From Nocardiopsis sp. JB363 (lineage in GTDB: Bacteria > Actinomycetota > Actinomycetes > Streptosporangiales > Streptosporangiaceae), in NCBI RefSeq assembly GCF_900143625.1, contig NZ_FRFF01000136.1, positions 1 to 64,000 on the forward strand: a stretch of 64,000 bases of DNA, given 5' to 3'. The notes under the pieces were generated by a model. That model was not told where the DNA came from. It saw only the letters and a list, made by a program, of their open reading frames with translations, and did no database searches. Of this stretch, positions 32,968 to 42,641 are shown piece after piece. Every line of letters begins with the position of its first letter. The stretch's first letter is position 1. A program made the position numbers and the translations under genes.

Positions 32968-34964
32968 GTCCGGCGAGCATGCGGGGCCGGGCTCCGGCGG
33001 ACCCAGGCCCGCCTTCGGATGAGCCGTTGCCTCCGCCTTCCGATGATCCGCTGCCACTACCTGAAGCACCCGACCCTGAACCAGAACTCGTGCCTGAGTC
33101 GGAGACGGAGCCTGCTCCAGAGCCGGAACCTGAGATCACCGATGATCCGTTGCCGCCTCCGGAGGACGAACGTGAGGATGAACCGCGAGGTGGCCCACAG
33201 GAGGTTCCTGAGGAATCGGTCGAGCTGGAGACCGATGACAAGATCTTCGACTGCGGGCTGACCGACGGCGGATGCCACGTCAGCAACTGGTTCGCGGACT
33301 TCGTCGTCTCCGGGCTGAACCCGGCCCTGGGCTGGTTGGCGGAGAAGGCGTTCCACACACCGTTGCCCACCGAAGGCATGAAGGCCCTGCACACCGGAAT
33401 CCTGACCACGAGCAACATCCTGTACCTGCTGCTGGTGGTCGCGGGCGGAGTGATCGTCATGGGATACCAAACGGTCCAAACCCGCTACGCGATCGGGGAC
33501 ATCCTGCCCCGGCTCGTGTTCGGGTTCGCCGCATCGAACCTGTCGCTGTGGCTGGCCACCGAGATGGTCGGAGCCTCTAATGACATCGCCCAAGCAGTCG
33601 GAGCGGCGGGCATCGACCCACAAGAAGCAGCGAAGAACTTCCGCGACCGCATCGATGTGCTGCTCATGGAAGCCGTCGTCTTCATCCTGCTGCTGCTCGT
33701 GGTCGTGGTCGTGATGTTGGTGGTGTGGATGATCACCGAAGCGGTCCGTATCTGCATGGTGATCGTCCTGGTCATCGCCGCACCCCTGTTGCTGATGTTT
33801 CACGCGCTACCGCACACCAACCGCCTCGCCGAGCTGTGGTGGAAGTCGATGGTGGGATTGTGCGCGATCCCCATCGCCCAGGCCATCGTCTACATCGCGA
33901 TGGCCCAGCTGTTCTTCGAGGGCCAGATGACGATCTTCGGGAACATGCCGGATGCGGCCGCGGCGCCCGGCCAGGTGCAGCACCTGGATCTGGGAACGGC
34001 GGCCTCGGGCACCGTCACGTTGGCCGGCAGTGTCCTCGCCTCGCCCACCACCGAGGACGTGGGCGAGGACGGGTGGCTGATGAACCTGATGCTGCTCTTG
34101 GTGCTGCTGTATGTGCAGATCCGGATCAGTTCCTGGGTGATGAAGCTGGTCTGGCAACCCAACCCCGGCACGAGCCCGATCGCGGCGTTGCTGAAGAACA
34201 TCGCCTGGATGATGGCGTTCCGCTCTGTGGGCTCCATGCGGATGCCGGGAGTGTTCCGCACCGGCCTGGACCTGGGGCTGCGTAAACCCCAGTTCGGTCG
34301 GCCCCACCGCGCTTCGGGGAAACCGTTGCCCCGGTACAAGCCCCAGCCCGGTAACGGTCTTCAACCGTTGCAATCCCAGGCGTGGTGGTACCGGAACCGC
34401 ACCGACCCACCCGAACCGATCGGGGACTTGACCACCGCAGGTCGGCGCGCTCTCCCCGGGCCCGGGGCTCGCGGTCCCTGGCCTGGACCAAGCCCCGACC
34501 CGGGCACGCCGCCACCTGCTCTGCCGGGGCAGAAAGCGTTGCCGCCGGTACCGCCGCCACGCCCTGGTTCACCCGCACCTGTTCGCCGCGCGTTGGAGGA
34601 GGGCCGTATGCCCGGATCACCCACGACCGGACAGCAGACACTCTTCGCACGCCCCTCACCGTCTGGGGCCAAACCACAGGGTGGTGGTGCTGCTGGGGTG
34701 CCGCAGCGCCGGTGGCGGCAAGGCGTGCTGCCCACCCCGCCACCGGTCCGGATCCCCGGCCGTAAGGGAACCGAACGTCTCGGCCTTCCCGAACCCGCGC
34801 CTCGCCCCGCCTCCGCGCCGAGGCTGCGTCACCTACCCGACATGCCGCCGGTGCAGTGGAGCAAACCCGCTCACGTCAAGGGGCAGAGGCCGCTCTTCCC
34901 GAACCCGAAACGGGGGTGGAAGCAGTACGGGCTCTTCCCCAAACCCCGCCGCGACACCACGTAA
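32964..34964 (+). CDS. TrbL/VirB6-like polytopic T4SS channel protein
   Basis: The 666-residue protein has three parts. The first about 85 residues are a Pro/Glu-rich acidic stretch. A membrane core of at least six helices follows over about residues 145-420 (LYLLLVVAGGVIVMG, VFILLLLVVVVVMLVVWMI and others). The last roughly 250 residues are a basic Pro-rich cytoplasmic tail. The core matches TrbL/VirB6 proteins that form the inner-membrane channel of type IV secretion. Its start overlaps the pilin stop. The tail probably contacts the VirB4 or VirD4 ATPases. Confidence 0.8.
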   Translation: MSPASMRGRAPADPGPPSDEPLPPPSDDPLPLPEAPDPEPELVPESETEPAPEPEPEITDDPLPPPEDEREDEPRGGPQEVPEESVELETDDKIFDCGLTDGGCHVSNWFADFVVSGLNPALGWLAEKAFHTPLPTEGMKALHTGILTTSNILYLLLVVAGGVIVMGYQTVQTRYAIGDILPRLVFGFAASNLSLWLATEMVGASNDIAQAVGAAGIDPQEAAKNFRDRIDVLLMEAVVFILLLLVVVVVMLVVWMITEAVRICMVIVLVIAAPLLLMFHALPHTNRLAELWWKSMVGLCAIPIAQAIVYIAMAQLFFEGQMTIFGNMPDAAAAPGQVQHLDLGTAASGTVTLAGSVLASPTTEDVGEDGWLMNLMLLLVLLYVQIRISSWVMKLVWQPNPGTSPIAALLKNIAWMMAFRSVGSMRMPGVFRTGLDLGLRKPQFGRPHRASGKPLPRYKPQPGNGLQPLQSQAWWYRNRTDPPEPIGDLTTAGRRALPGPGARGPWPGPSPDPGTPPPALPGQKALPPVPPPRPGSPAPVRRALEEGRMPGSPTTGQQTLFARPSPSGAKPQGGGAAGVPQRRWRQGVLPTPPPVRIPGRKGTERLGLPEPAPRPASAPRLRHLPDMPPVQWSKPAHVKGQRPLFPNPKRGWKQYGLFPKPRRDTT

Positions 34965-35003
34965 CCACTACCCGCGTTCGACGAATATCGCGAAAGGGAG
35001 CAT

Positions 35004-35936
35004 GTGCCTGAAGAGCCGTCTGCGTGGCGGGGCCGGATCCCCGCTGACATCGACCGACCCGAACCGATCTTGTTCAACCTCACCACCCGCCAGTGCCTGA
35101 TCATCGCACCCGCCCTGGCCGGAGCCTGGGTCGCTTACCTGCTCCTGCGTGAGGCCATCCCGCTGTGGGTACTCGCGCTGGTATTGGCCCCCCTCTTGGG
35201 GGTGGTCATCGCGATCGCGCTGGCCGAACGCGACGGCCGGGGCCTGGAGAAAGTGCTGGCCAACGCCTGGGCGTGGAAGCGCTCGCCCAAGCACCTGGTA
35301 CCCGTACCTTCCGGTGAACTCCCTACGTTGCCGCGTTGGGCACCCCGGTTCATGCAACCGAAGCTGGCGCCGTTGCGCCTGCCCGCCGCCGCGGTTGCCC
35401 CCAGCGGGGTGATCGACCTGGGAGGGAGGTGCGCGGCGATCGTCGCCTGCACCACGATCCCGTTCCAACTCGCCTCGGGCCGCGAACAGGACCAGGTCGT
35501 GGCGGCGTTCGCCGGGGTCCTCGACTCGCTGACCGAACCCATCCAGATCCTGGTGCAACGCCGCCGAGCTGATCTGTCGGGGCTGGTGGCGATGGTGCGT
35601 GCCAACGCCGACCATCTTCCCCACCCTGCTTTGGCCGGTGCCGCGGCGGCGCACGCCGACTTCCTCGACGAGATCGCCGCCACTCACGAGCTGTCCCATC
35701 AGCAGGTACTGGTCGTGGTCACCGCCACCGGGCCCGCCCGCCGCACCGGTGGGGCATTGCGGCGCCGCACGGAAGACGTGGCGGATCGGCTCGCCGCACT
35801 CGGGGTGCGCACCCAGGTCCTGGACGGAGAGGCGGCCGAACATGCGCTACGGGCGGCGATGAGCGCCCCCGGCACACACCTGACCGACACCGACCCCGAC
35901 GACGCAGACCCCGACACCGACATCACCAACGAATAG
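35004..35936 (+). CDS. PrgI-family (VirB3-like) T4SS protein
   Basis: This 310-residue protein starts at GTG 35004, after GAAAGGGAG. Two membrane helices near residues 30-72 (CLIIAPALAGAWVAYLLL, VLALVLAPLLGVVIAIALA) follow the PrgI/VirB3 pattern. The remaining soluble part (LVPVPSGELPTLPRW, then DRLAALGVRTQVLDGEA near the end) resembles the N-terminal region of VirB4-type proteins. It sits immediately before the VirB4 ATPase, as VirB3-like proteins normally do. It should anchor VirB4 at the membrane. Confidence 0.75.
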   Translation: MPEEPSAWRGRIPADIDRPEPILFNLTTRQCLIIAPALAGAWVAYLLLREAIPLWVLALVLAPLLGVVIAIALAERDGRGLEKVLANAWAWKRSPKHLVPVPSGELPTLPRWAPRFMQPKLAPLRLPAAAVAPSGVIDLGGRCAAIVACTTIPFQLASGREQDQVVAAFAGVLDSLTEPIQILVQRRRADLSGLVAMVRANADHLPHPALAGAAAAHADFLDEIAATHELSHQQVLVVVTATGPARRTGGALRRRTEDVADRLAALGVRTQVLDGEAAEHALRAAMSAPGTHLTDTDPDDADPDTDITNE

Positions 35937-35948
35937 GAGGACTGAGCA

Positions 35949-37817
35949 ATGGCTATCCACAGCCTGTGGAAACACGTTGGTTCGCCCGCCCTGGGTGGTC
36001 CGGCCGTCCATGTCGGGGCCCGCCATTTGGAGGTCGAAGGCGGGGTGTGCCAGACCCTCATCGTCACCGGTTACCCGCGCGAAGTCGCGGTCGGGTGGGC
36101 CGAACCCTTGCTGGCCTACCCCGGACAGCTCGACATCAGCTTCCACCTGGACCCGGTGCCCGCGCCCCGCGCTGCTACCCAGTTGCGCAAACGCCGGGCC
36201 CGGTTGGAATCGGCGCATCGCACCAGCACCGGCCAGGGCCGGGTGGAGGATCCGCACCAGCTGGCGGCAGCGGCCGATGCGGCCGAGATCGCCGACCGTA
36301 TCGCCACCGGTCAGGGCAAGCTGTTTCGGGTGGCGGTCTACATCACCGTGCACGCCACCTGTCTGGAGCATTTGGAGGCCGAGCTCCAGCAGGTCAAAGC
36401 GCTGTGCGACTCACTGCTCGTGGATGCGGTCCCCTCCACGTTCCGTGCGTTGGCGGGGTGGATCTCCACGCTTCCGCTGGGCACCGACTCCCTGGGGATG
36501 GGCCGCTCGATGGACACCGACGCGGTGGCCACGACACTGCCGTTCACCTCACCGGAGTTGGTGGCGGACCTGGGGGAGACCACCGTGGTCTACGGCACCA
36601 ACACCCACTCGTCGGGGTTGGTGGCCTGGGACCGGTTCTGCGGCGACCTGGACAACCACAATTCCGTCATCCTCGCCCGCTCCGGTGCGGGCAAGTCCTA
36701 CCTCGCCAAGCTGGAGATCCTCAGGTCGCTGCTGGTGGGTGTTGAGGTCGCGGTCATCGACCCTGAGGGGGAGTACCTGCGTCTGGCCGAGGCGGTGGGC
36801 GGCACCACCATCAGCCTCGGCACGAACCAGGGGCGGCTGAACCCGTTTGCCCTGCCCACCTCCGGCGAGGGCGAGGACGGCAATTCGTTCACGTCCAGGG
36901 CGCTGTTCCTGCACACCCTGATCAGCGCGATGGTCGGCGAGCTGACCGCGACCGACAAGAGCGTGTTGGACCGGGCGATCGTGACCGCCTACGCGACTGC
37001 GGGGATCACCCGTGATCCCGCCACGTGGGAGAGGCCTGCGCCGGTTCTGGCGGATCTGGCCGAGGCGTTGGAGGAGATCGCCACCGACCCCAGCACAGGA
37101 GCGGCCCCTGCTGCTGGGGCCCAGAGCTTGTCCGAGCGAATCGAGCCCTTCGTCCACGGCTCCCACGCGGCTCTGTTCGAGGGCGCCTCTACCGCGCAGG
37201 TGGGCGGGCACCTCACGGTGGTCTCCCTCAAGGATCTACCCGAACAGGTGCGGCGGGTCGGGGTGCTGCTCGCACTCGACACGATCTGGCGCAACGTCAC
37301 CGCACCGGGACCCGCGCGGCCTCGGATGGTGGTGGTCGATGAGGCGTGGCTTCTGCTCCAGGACCCGGCCGCGGCCCGCTACCTGGCCCGCTGGTCCAAG
37401 GCCGGACGCAAGCACTGGTGCGGGCTCACGTTGATTACTCAAGACGTGGGAGACGTGCTCTCTACGGAGCTGGGCCGGGTGGTGATCGCCAACGCCGCCA
37501 CCCAGGTCCTGCTCAAACAAGCCCCGCAGAACCTCGACGCTGTGGCCGAAGCCTTCCATCTCTCGGCGGGCGAGACCCACCTGGTGGGCACCGCACCCCG
37601 AGGCTCTGCCCTTCTGGTGGCGGGCCATCAACGGGTGGGCTTCCACCCGCTGGCTTCAGCGCATGAGCACGCCCTGATCACCTCCGACCCCGCCGAACTG
37701 GCCGCGATACGCGCCGAAGCGGAAGCAGCGTCCGCTGAGCTCAAACGCCACGACCAGGACGACGAGACCGATCGTGCCTGGGACCAGAACGAGGACATCG
37801 AAGAAGAGGTGGTGTGA
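35949..37817 (+). CDS. VirB4-family T4SS ATPase
   Basis: This 622-residue ATPase has Walker A at ARSGAGKSYL (about residue 244), FITPEGEY-like VIDPEGEYLRLAEAVGG next to it, and Walker B at MVVVDEAWLLL (about 460). The motif LTLITQDVGDVLST after Walker B is typical of VirB4/TraC. It powers assembly of the conjugation channel and pilus. It starts 13 bases after the PrgI stop, preceded by AGGAGG, and its stop overlaps the VirD4 gene (GTGATG). Confidence 0.9.
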   Translation: MAIHSLWKHVGSPALGGPAVHVGARHLEVEGGVCQTLIVTGYPREVAVGWAEPLLAYPGQLDISFHLDPVPAPRAATQLRKRRARLESAHRTSTGQGRVEDPHQLAAAADAAEIADRIATGQGKLFRVAVYITVHATCLEHLEAELQQVKALCDSLLVDAVPSTFRALAGWISTLPLGTDSLGMGRSMDTDAVATTLPFTSPELVADLGETTVVYGTNTHSSGLVAWDRFCGDLDNHNSVILARSGAGKSYLAKLEILRSLLVGVEVAVIDPEGEYLRLAEAVGGTTISLGTNQGRLNPFALPTSGEGEDGNSFTSRALFLHTLISAMVGELTATDKSVLDRAIVTAYATAGITRDPATWERPAPVLADLAEALEEIATDPSTGAAPAAGAQSLSERIEPFVHGSHAALFEGASTAQVGGHLTVVSLKDLPEQVRRVGVLLALDTIWRNVTAPGPARPRMVVVDEAWLLLQDPAAARYLARWSKAGRKHWCGLTLITQDVGDVLSTELGRVVIANAATQVLLKQAPQNLDAVAEAFHLSAGETHLVGTAPRGSALLVAGHQRVGFHPLASAHEHALITSDPAELAAIRAEAEAASAELKRHDQDDETDRAWDQNEDIEEEVV

Positions 37818-40147
37818 TGCTCGGCTTCCTGCTCGGCGGGGGAATCTTCCTCCTGATCGCGGCGATCCCGCTCACCGGTGCCCTGGTGGGCGCGGCCGTA
37901 TTCGGGCTCAGGTGGGCCCGCCACGTCCACCTGTCCAAGGAGGCTCGGGTGGTGGAGATTCTGCCCCCACCCGAGGCCAGCCTGGAGAACGCGAAAGCGT
38001 TCTGGCAGCACACCATGGGGTTGTTGCGCCCGCGTTGGTCGCGCTGGCTGCTCCAACCGCATCTGGCTCTGGAAATCATCGGCTCGGCGGCCGGGGTGCG
38101 CTATCAGGTGTGGGTGCCCGGAATCGTGCCGCCGGGGACGGTGGAGCGGGCGATCTCGGCGGCCTGGCCCGGCGCCACCACCTCCACCCGTCACCTCAAC
38201 CCAGAGGAGTCACTGTTCCCAGCAGGGGCCTACACCACCGGCGGGCACCTGGGCCTGGGCCGCGCGGAGGTGTTCCCGCTGCGCACCAAATTCGATGACG
38301 ACCCCGCCCGCCCCCTGCTCGGTGCGATGGAGGACCTGGTCGAGGGCGAACACGCCCTGGTGCGCATCACCGCCCGCCCGGTCACGGGGTGGCGGGCCGC
38401 CCGCGCCCGGCAGGCAGCAGCCCGTTTGGCGGGGCACGCCGGGATGGGCACGGCCATGGTCGACGCCTTCACCCCAGCAGGTGCCGGGGGCGGGTCACGG
38501 CGTGCGGTGTCGTTGCCGGGGACCGGGGATGACATCCGCGCGATCCTGAACAAAGCCAGCAGTCCGAGGCTGGCGTGCTCGCTGTCCTACATCCTGACCA
38601 CCACCCACGAGGGGGAGGAGTTCCAGGAGCGGTTGCGGGGCCGCGCCCACGGCATCGCCTCGGCGTTCGCCGCGTTCACCTCGGGCACCAACCACCTGCG
38701 TCGCAGCTACATGTTCAAACCCTGCTGGTGGGCGGCGAACCGGTTCCTGGCCTGCGGGGCACTGCTGTCCACCGCCGAGCTGGCCGGGATCGCACACCTG
38801 CCCACCGACACGTCAGTCCCCGGCCTGGCCCGCGCCGGAGCCCGCCCTGCCGCACCGGCACCGGCTGTTCCGCGCGGGGGTGAGAACACCCGGATCGTTG
38901 GGGATGCCGACGCCGGTACCAAGCGGCCCGTCGCGTTGGGGGTGGTGGAGGCCCGCCAGCACACCCACATCCTCGGCAAGACCGGCTCCGGCAAGTCCAC
39001 CCTGCTCGCCAACCTGGTGTTGCAGGACGCCGAAGCGGGGCGGGCAGGGTTGGTGATCGACCCGCGCGGGGACCTGATCACCGACATCCTGGCCCGCCTA
39101 CCCGAGCACGCGGTAGACAAGGTGGTGTTGTTCGACCCCGACGATCAGGCCGCACCACCGAGGTTGAACCTGCTTCAGGGGCCGGACCCGGACTTCACCT
39201 CCGACACCGTGGTGGGGATCTTCCGGCGCATCTACGCCGAGTACTGGGGACCCCGCACCGACGACATCCTGCGCGCCGCCACACTCACCCTGACCCGGGC
39301 TAAGGACCCCGCGCTGACCCTGGGGGACGTGCCGCGCCTGCTCTCCAACGACGACCTGCGCACCGAGGTGATGGCCAAAGTCGTCCAGAACACCGGCAAG
39401 GACGAAGCCCTCGCGGACTTCTGGGGCTGGTACTCGGGCCTGACCGTCTCAGCAAGGTCGTCGGTGACCGGGCCGGTGCTGAACAAATTGAGGACGGCGC
39501 TGCTGCGCAAATGGGTGCGCCAGGTTGTGGCCTCTGGGCCTTCCACCATCGACCTTCCCAAGCTGTTCGACACCGGGCACCTGGTGTTGCTGCGCCTGCC
39601 GAAGGGCCGCCTGGGTGAGGACACCAGCTCACTGATCGGGAGCTTTGCGCTGGCCGCGACCTGGCAGGCGGTCACCGCCCGCATCCACACACCCGAGCAC
39701 CAGCGCAAGGACCTGTGCGCGTTTATCGATGAGGCGCAGAACTTCCTGAACCTGCCCGGGTCCTTGGAGGACATGCTCGCCGAAGCCCGCGGCTACCGCC
39801 TCGGCCTGACCCTGGCCCACCAAGAACTCGGACAACTCCCAGGGGATCTGCGCAAAGCGGTCTCGGCCAACGCCCGCTCCAAGATCTACTTCTCCGCCTC
39901 ACCCGATGACGCGGTGAGTCTGCAGCAGCACACCCAGCCGGTGTTGGGCGCCTACGACCTCACCCACCTGGGCGCTTTCCAGGCCGCGGTGCGCCCGCTG
40001 GTGGGGGCCAAGGAGTTGGGGGCAGTCACGGTGCGCACCCGCCCCCTACCGGAGGGCACCAAGGGCAGGGCCACCCAGGTGCGCCGGGCCGCCCGCGCGC
40101 ATGGGCCCGAGGCCCAAGCGCAACCGGAAGAGCGACGGGGAAGTTAA
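37814..40147 (+). CDS. VirD4/TraG-family coupling protein
   Basis: This 777-residue protein has one or two N-terminal membrane helices (GFLLGGGIFLLIAAIPLTG, then ALVGAAVFGLRW), a middle domain, and a P-loop HILGKTGSGKSTLLANLV near residue 387. Walker B is CAFIDEAQNFL near 636, and LTLAHQELGQL follows in the usual coupling-protein place. Such hexameric ATPases feed the relaxase-DNA complex to the T4SS channel. GTG 37814 or ATG 37817 are both possible starts. It is followed after 9 bases by the replication-relaxation gene. Confidence 0.88.
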   Translation: MMLGFLLGGGIFLLIAAIPLTGALVGAAVFGLRWARHVHLSKEARVVEILPPPEASLENAKAFWQHTMGLLRPRWSRWLLQPHLALEIIGSAAGVRYQVWVPGIVPPGTVERAISAAWPGATTSTRHLNPEESLFPAGAYTTGGHLGLGRAEVFPLRTKFDDDPARPLLGAMEDLVEGEHALVRITARPVTGWRAARARQAAARLAGHAGMGTAMVDAFTPAGAGGGSRRAVSLPGTGDDIRAILNKASSPRLACSLSYILTTTHEGEEFQERLRGRAHGIASAFAAFTSGTNHLRRSYMFKPCWWAANRFLACGALLSTAELAGIAHLPTDTSVPGLARAGARPAAPAPAVPRGGENTRIVGDADAGTKRPVALGVVEARQHTHILGKTGSGKSTLLANLVLQDAEAGRAGLVIDPRGDLITDILARLPEHAVDKVVLFDPDDQAAPPRLNLLQGPDPDFTSDTVVGIFRRIYAEYWGPRTDDILRAATLTLTRAKDPALTLGDVPRLLSNDDLRTEVMAKVVQNTGKDEALADFWGWYSGLTVSARSSVTGPVLNKLRTALLRKWVRQVVASGPSTIDLPKLFDTGHLVLLRLPKGRLGEDTSSLIGSFALAATWQAVTARIHTPEHQRKDLCAFIDEAQNFLNLPGSLEDMLAEARGYRLGLTLAHQELGQLPGDLRKAVSANARSKIYFSASPDDAVSLQQHTQPVLGAYDLTHLGAFQAAVRPLVGAKELGAVTVRTRPLPEGTKGRATQVRRAARAHGPEAQAQPEERRGS

Positions 40148-40156
40148 AGGGGGCCG

Positions 40157-41035
40157 ATGGTGAGCACTGAAATGGATGCGACCGACACCCTGCTGAGTCT
40201 GGTCCCCAAGGTCACCCCTCGGGACCGCCAGATCCTAAACGATCTGTACGACCACCAGGTTCTGACCACCCACCACCTGCACCAGCTGCACTTCGAGGGG
40301 CGGGCCGTGCGGACGATGAACCAGCGGTTGCGCCAGCTGCGCTCCTACGGACTGATCGCTCCGTTCCGCCCGTACGTGCATGCGGGTACGAGCCCCAACC
40401 ACTGGGTGGTAGACCGCCTCGGCGTGCAGTTGTTGGCCGCGCAACGGAACACGGCGCTGGCGGATTTGGACTACCGGGCCGACCACCGGATGCGGGTCGC
40501 CCTGGACTACCAGCTGGGGCACGTGCTCGGGCTGGCCGACACCTTCGTGGACTTCATCCTGGCCGCCCGCCGCACCCGGTCTGCGTCGTTGGAGTGCTGG
40601 TACTCCGAGCGTGAGAGCGCACGCCGGTGGGGGCGACATATCCGCCCCGACGCCTACCTGCAATGGAATCAGGACCAGGAGGAGCTGCACGCTTTCGTGG
40701 AGTACGACACCGGCACCGAACCCTTGACGAAGGTCGTGCGCAAGATGAAGGGGTACACGAACCTGGCCACGGAGAGTGGACTGGACTCCATCGTGTTGTT
40801 CGCGGTCCACTCCGACCAGCGCGCCGAGCACCTTCTGGACAAGCTCGCCAAAGCGCCCTCAGCGCGGTTGCGGATGGTGAGGGCCTACGTGAGCACCCAC
40901 GAACGGCTGCATGGGCGTGGCCCCGAGCGGGCGGTGTGGCGGGTGCCAGGGGAGCCGGGCGGGCAACAGTTGGGGTTGCTTGGCATCGCTCGCCGTCATC
41001 CTCGAAAGGAGCAGGGCCAGGACGACAGCGGGTGA
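40157..41035 (+). CDS. Replication-relaxation family protein
   Basis: This 292-residue protein has an N-terminal winged helix (VTPRDRQILNDLYDHQVLTT, then LRQLRSYGLIAPF) and a C-terminal alpha/beta domain containing RPDAYLQWN and FVEYDTGTEPL, a restriction-nuclease-like acidic pattern. This matches the Replic_Relax family, linked to plasmid replication, DNA relaxation and mobilisation. No classical MobF or MobP relaxase is found in the element, so this protein, next to the coupling protein, is a candidate for the DNA-processing step. Its stop overlaps the muramidase start (TGATG). Confidence 0.8.
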   Translation: MVSTEMDATDTLLSLVPKVTPRDRQILNDLYDHQVLTTHHLHQLHFEGRAVRTMNQRLRQLRSYGLIAPFRPYVHAGTSPNHWVVDRLGVQLLAAQRNTALADLDYRADHRMRVALDYQLGHVLGLADTFVDFILAARRTRSASLECWYSERESARRWGRHIRPDAYLQWNQDQEELHAFVEYDTGTEPLTKVVRKMKGYTNLATESGLDSIVLFAVHSDQRAEHLLDKLAKAPSARLRMVRAYVSTHERLHGRGPERAVWRVPGEPGGQQLGLLGIARRHPRKEQGQDDSG

Positions 41036-42105
41036 TGCGTCAGGTCTTCGCTGGCGCGGGGATCCTCTTCCTGGTGCCGGTGCTGTTCATCGGAGCGGCG
41101 GGCAACCCGGGCCAGAACGCGGTGGGGGTTCCCGGTGAGGTGGAGGGGATCCCCGCCCCGGTGTTGTCGGCCTACGTTCAGGCGGCCTCCCGGTTGGAGA
41201 GCGAGTACGAGCAGTGCCAGGGGCTGGAGTGGCCGGTGCTGGCCGGGGTCGGCAAAGTCGAATCCAACCACGTGAACGGGCGGAAGGTATCGGCGTCGGG
41301 TGACGTGCGGCCCAAAATGATCGGCCCGAGCCTGGACGGGAGCGGGGCTGGGGGCAACACCACCCCCCACCATGACTCGGACGGAGGTGAGTGGGACGGG
41401 GACACCGGATACGACAGGGCGGTGGGGCCGATGCAGTTCATTCCCACCACCTGGACCTCCCACGGCCTGGACGGCAACGACGACGGGATCGCCGACCCGC
41501 ACAACATTCACGACGCGATGTGGAGCGCAGCGGTGTACTTGTGCGTGAGCCACCCCAGAGCCGAACCGGTCGACTTCACCGACCCAGACCACCTCGAAGC
41601 GGCGCTGCTGCGCTACAACCGAGCGGGCTGGTACGTGGACAGAGTGATGGGCCATATCGAGGCCTATACCGAGATCGCTGCCCAGGCCGCTGCTGCGGAG
41701 GTTCCCGTAGTGGGTTCGGGGGCCAGCACCGAGCAGGGGCGGGCAGCAGCTGAGTGGGCGCTGGCCCAGGTCGGCAAACCCTACATCTGGGGCGGGACCG
41801 GCCCGCACGGGTTCGACTGTTCGGGGCTGACCATGCAGGCGTGGAAGGCGGCCGGGGTGGGTTTGCCGCGGGTGACCACTGACCAGGTCAACGCCGGAAC
41901 CCAAGTAGATCTTGCAGATTTGCAGCCGGGAGACCTGCTGTTCTACGACACCGGGGCCCCGGGAGGCAGCCCCTCGCACGTGACCATGTACGTGGGCGAC
42001 GGGCAGATGGTCAACTCACCGCGTACCGGGCAGAACATCCGGGTCGAACCGGTGGCGGGCGAGTACTACCCGACCGTGTTCGTGGCGGCGGTACGGCCGG
42101 GCTGA
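41035..42105 (+). CDS. Bifunctional lytic transglycosylase / NlpC-P60 endopeptidase
   Basis: This 356-residue protein begins with a signal/anchor (FAGAGILFLVPVLFIGAAG). It continues with a lytic transglycosylase domain, with catalytic Glu near residue 75 in VGKVESNH and the marker GPMQFIPTTW, and ends with an NlpC/P60 domain. In the latter the catalytic Cys (about 262) lies in GFDCSGLTMQAW and the His in SPSHVTMYVGDG. It cuts peptidoglycan glycan and stem peptide to let the conjugation channel cross the wall, as VirB1-like proteins do. It is the last gene of the T4SS operon and is followed by a strong terminator. Confidence 0.88.
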   Translation: MRQVFAGAGILFLVPVLFIGAAGNPGQNAVGVPGEVEGIPAPVLSAYVQAASRLESEYEQCQGLEWPVLAGVGKVESNHVNGRKVSASGDVRPKMIGPSLDGSGAGGNTTPHHDSDGGEWDGDTGYDRAVGPMQFIPTTWTSHGLDGNDDGIADPHNIHDAMWSAAVYLCVSHPRAEPVDFTDPDHLEAALLRYNRAGWYVDRVMGHIEAYTEIAAQAAAAEVPVVGSGASTEQGRAAAEWALAQVGKPYIWGGTGPHGFDCSGLTMQAWKAAGVGLPRVTTDQVNAGTQVDLADLQPGDLLFYDTGAPGGSPSHVTMYVGDGQMVNSPRTGQNIRVEPVAGEYYPTVFVAAVRPG

Positions 42106-42129
42106 GCGGCCAACCCGCCCCACACCGGC

Positions 42130-42176
42130 GCAGGGCGGCCCCAGCCCGGGGAACCCCCGGGTCGGGGCCGCCCTGC
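42130..42176 (+). terminator. Terminator of the T4SS operon
   Basis: A perfect 13-bp stem, GCAGGGCGGCCCC with its complement at 42164-42176, with a nested GC-rich loop. It lies 25 bases after the muramidase stop. No T-run follows, which is normal in high-GC actinomycetes. Confidence 0.7.
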
Positions 42177-42641
42177 GGGCCGTGCGGGACGCGATGCCCG
42201 CGCGGCCCCATTTCCCGTGTTTTCGCTGGTCCATGACTTCTACGAAATGCGGGGTTGAAAATACTCGCTTGCATAGGGAAACATCACACCCACGCCGGTC
42301 AGTCCGAATGAACGCGATACCTATTTGTCCGAATTATTTCGCATGCTCAAAAAGAGGGGCTTTGTGATGCTCGCACATAATCTTTGCCGCACCTGGTCAC
42401 CTCGGCCGAGCGGGAACTGAGAACCAGCTGGTAGCGCCTGTCCGCTGACATCGGGCGGGGCGAGGAAGCGCAGTCTAGGTGAGGGCGTACGACCTCACCA
42501 AGACCATTGACACCCGCCCCGCCCCGAACGGCGGAACACGCGCCTCGAGAAAAAGAAAAACACAAGAAAAAGGTGCCTCGGACGGTGCTCCAACACCGAC
42601 CGAGGCGTGATCCCCCACCTGATACAGCCAGGAGGAAGACC
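42177..42641. other. Gene-free leader with AT-rich part and hairpins
   Basis: The middle part (42230-42400) is AT-richer than its surroundings and should hold a promoter. A 7-bp inverted repeat, GGTGAGG/CCTCACC, lies at 42478-42499, and the minus-strand terminator structure is at 42541-42606. No protein-coding sequence is convincing; the open frame before ATG 42642 lacks a ribosome site. Confidence 0.5.
42541..42606 (-). terminator. Intrinsic terminator facing the minus strand
   Basis: GCCTCGGACGGTG at 42575 pairs with CACCGACCGAGGC at 42594-42606 (one A-A mismatch, 6-base loop). Read on the minus strand, the hairpin is followed by a long T-rich tract (the complement of AAAAAGAAAAACACAAGAAA at 42550). 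That is a classical rho-independent terminator, rare in such GC-rich DNA, yet no minus-strand gene precedes it. Confidence 0.55.

Noticed and set aside
42507-42641. Longer N-terminus of the basic protein
   Set aside because: No ribosome site precedes 42507, the stretch contains the minus-strand terminator hairpin, and AGGAGGA precedes ATG 42642.
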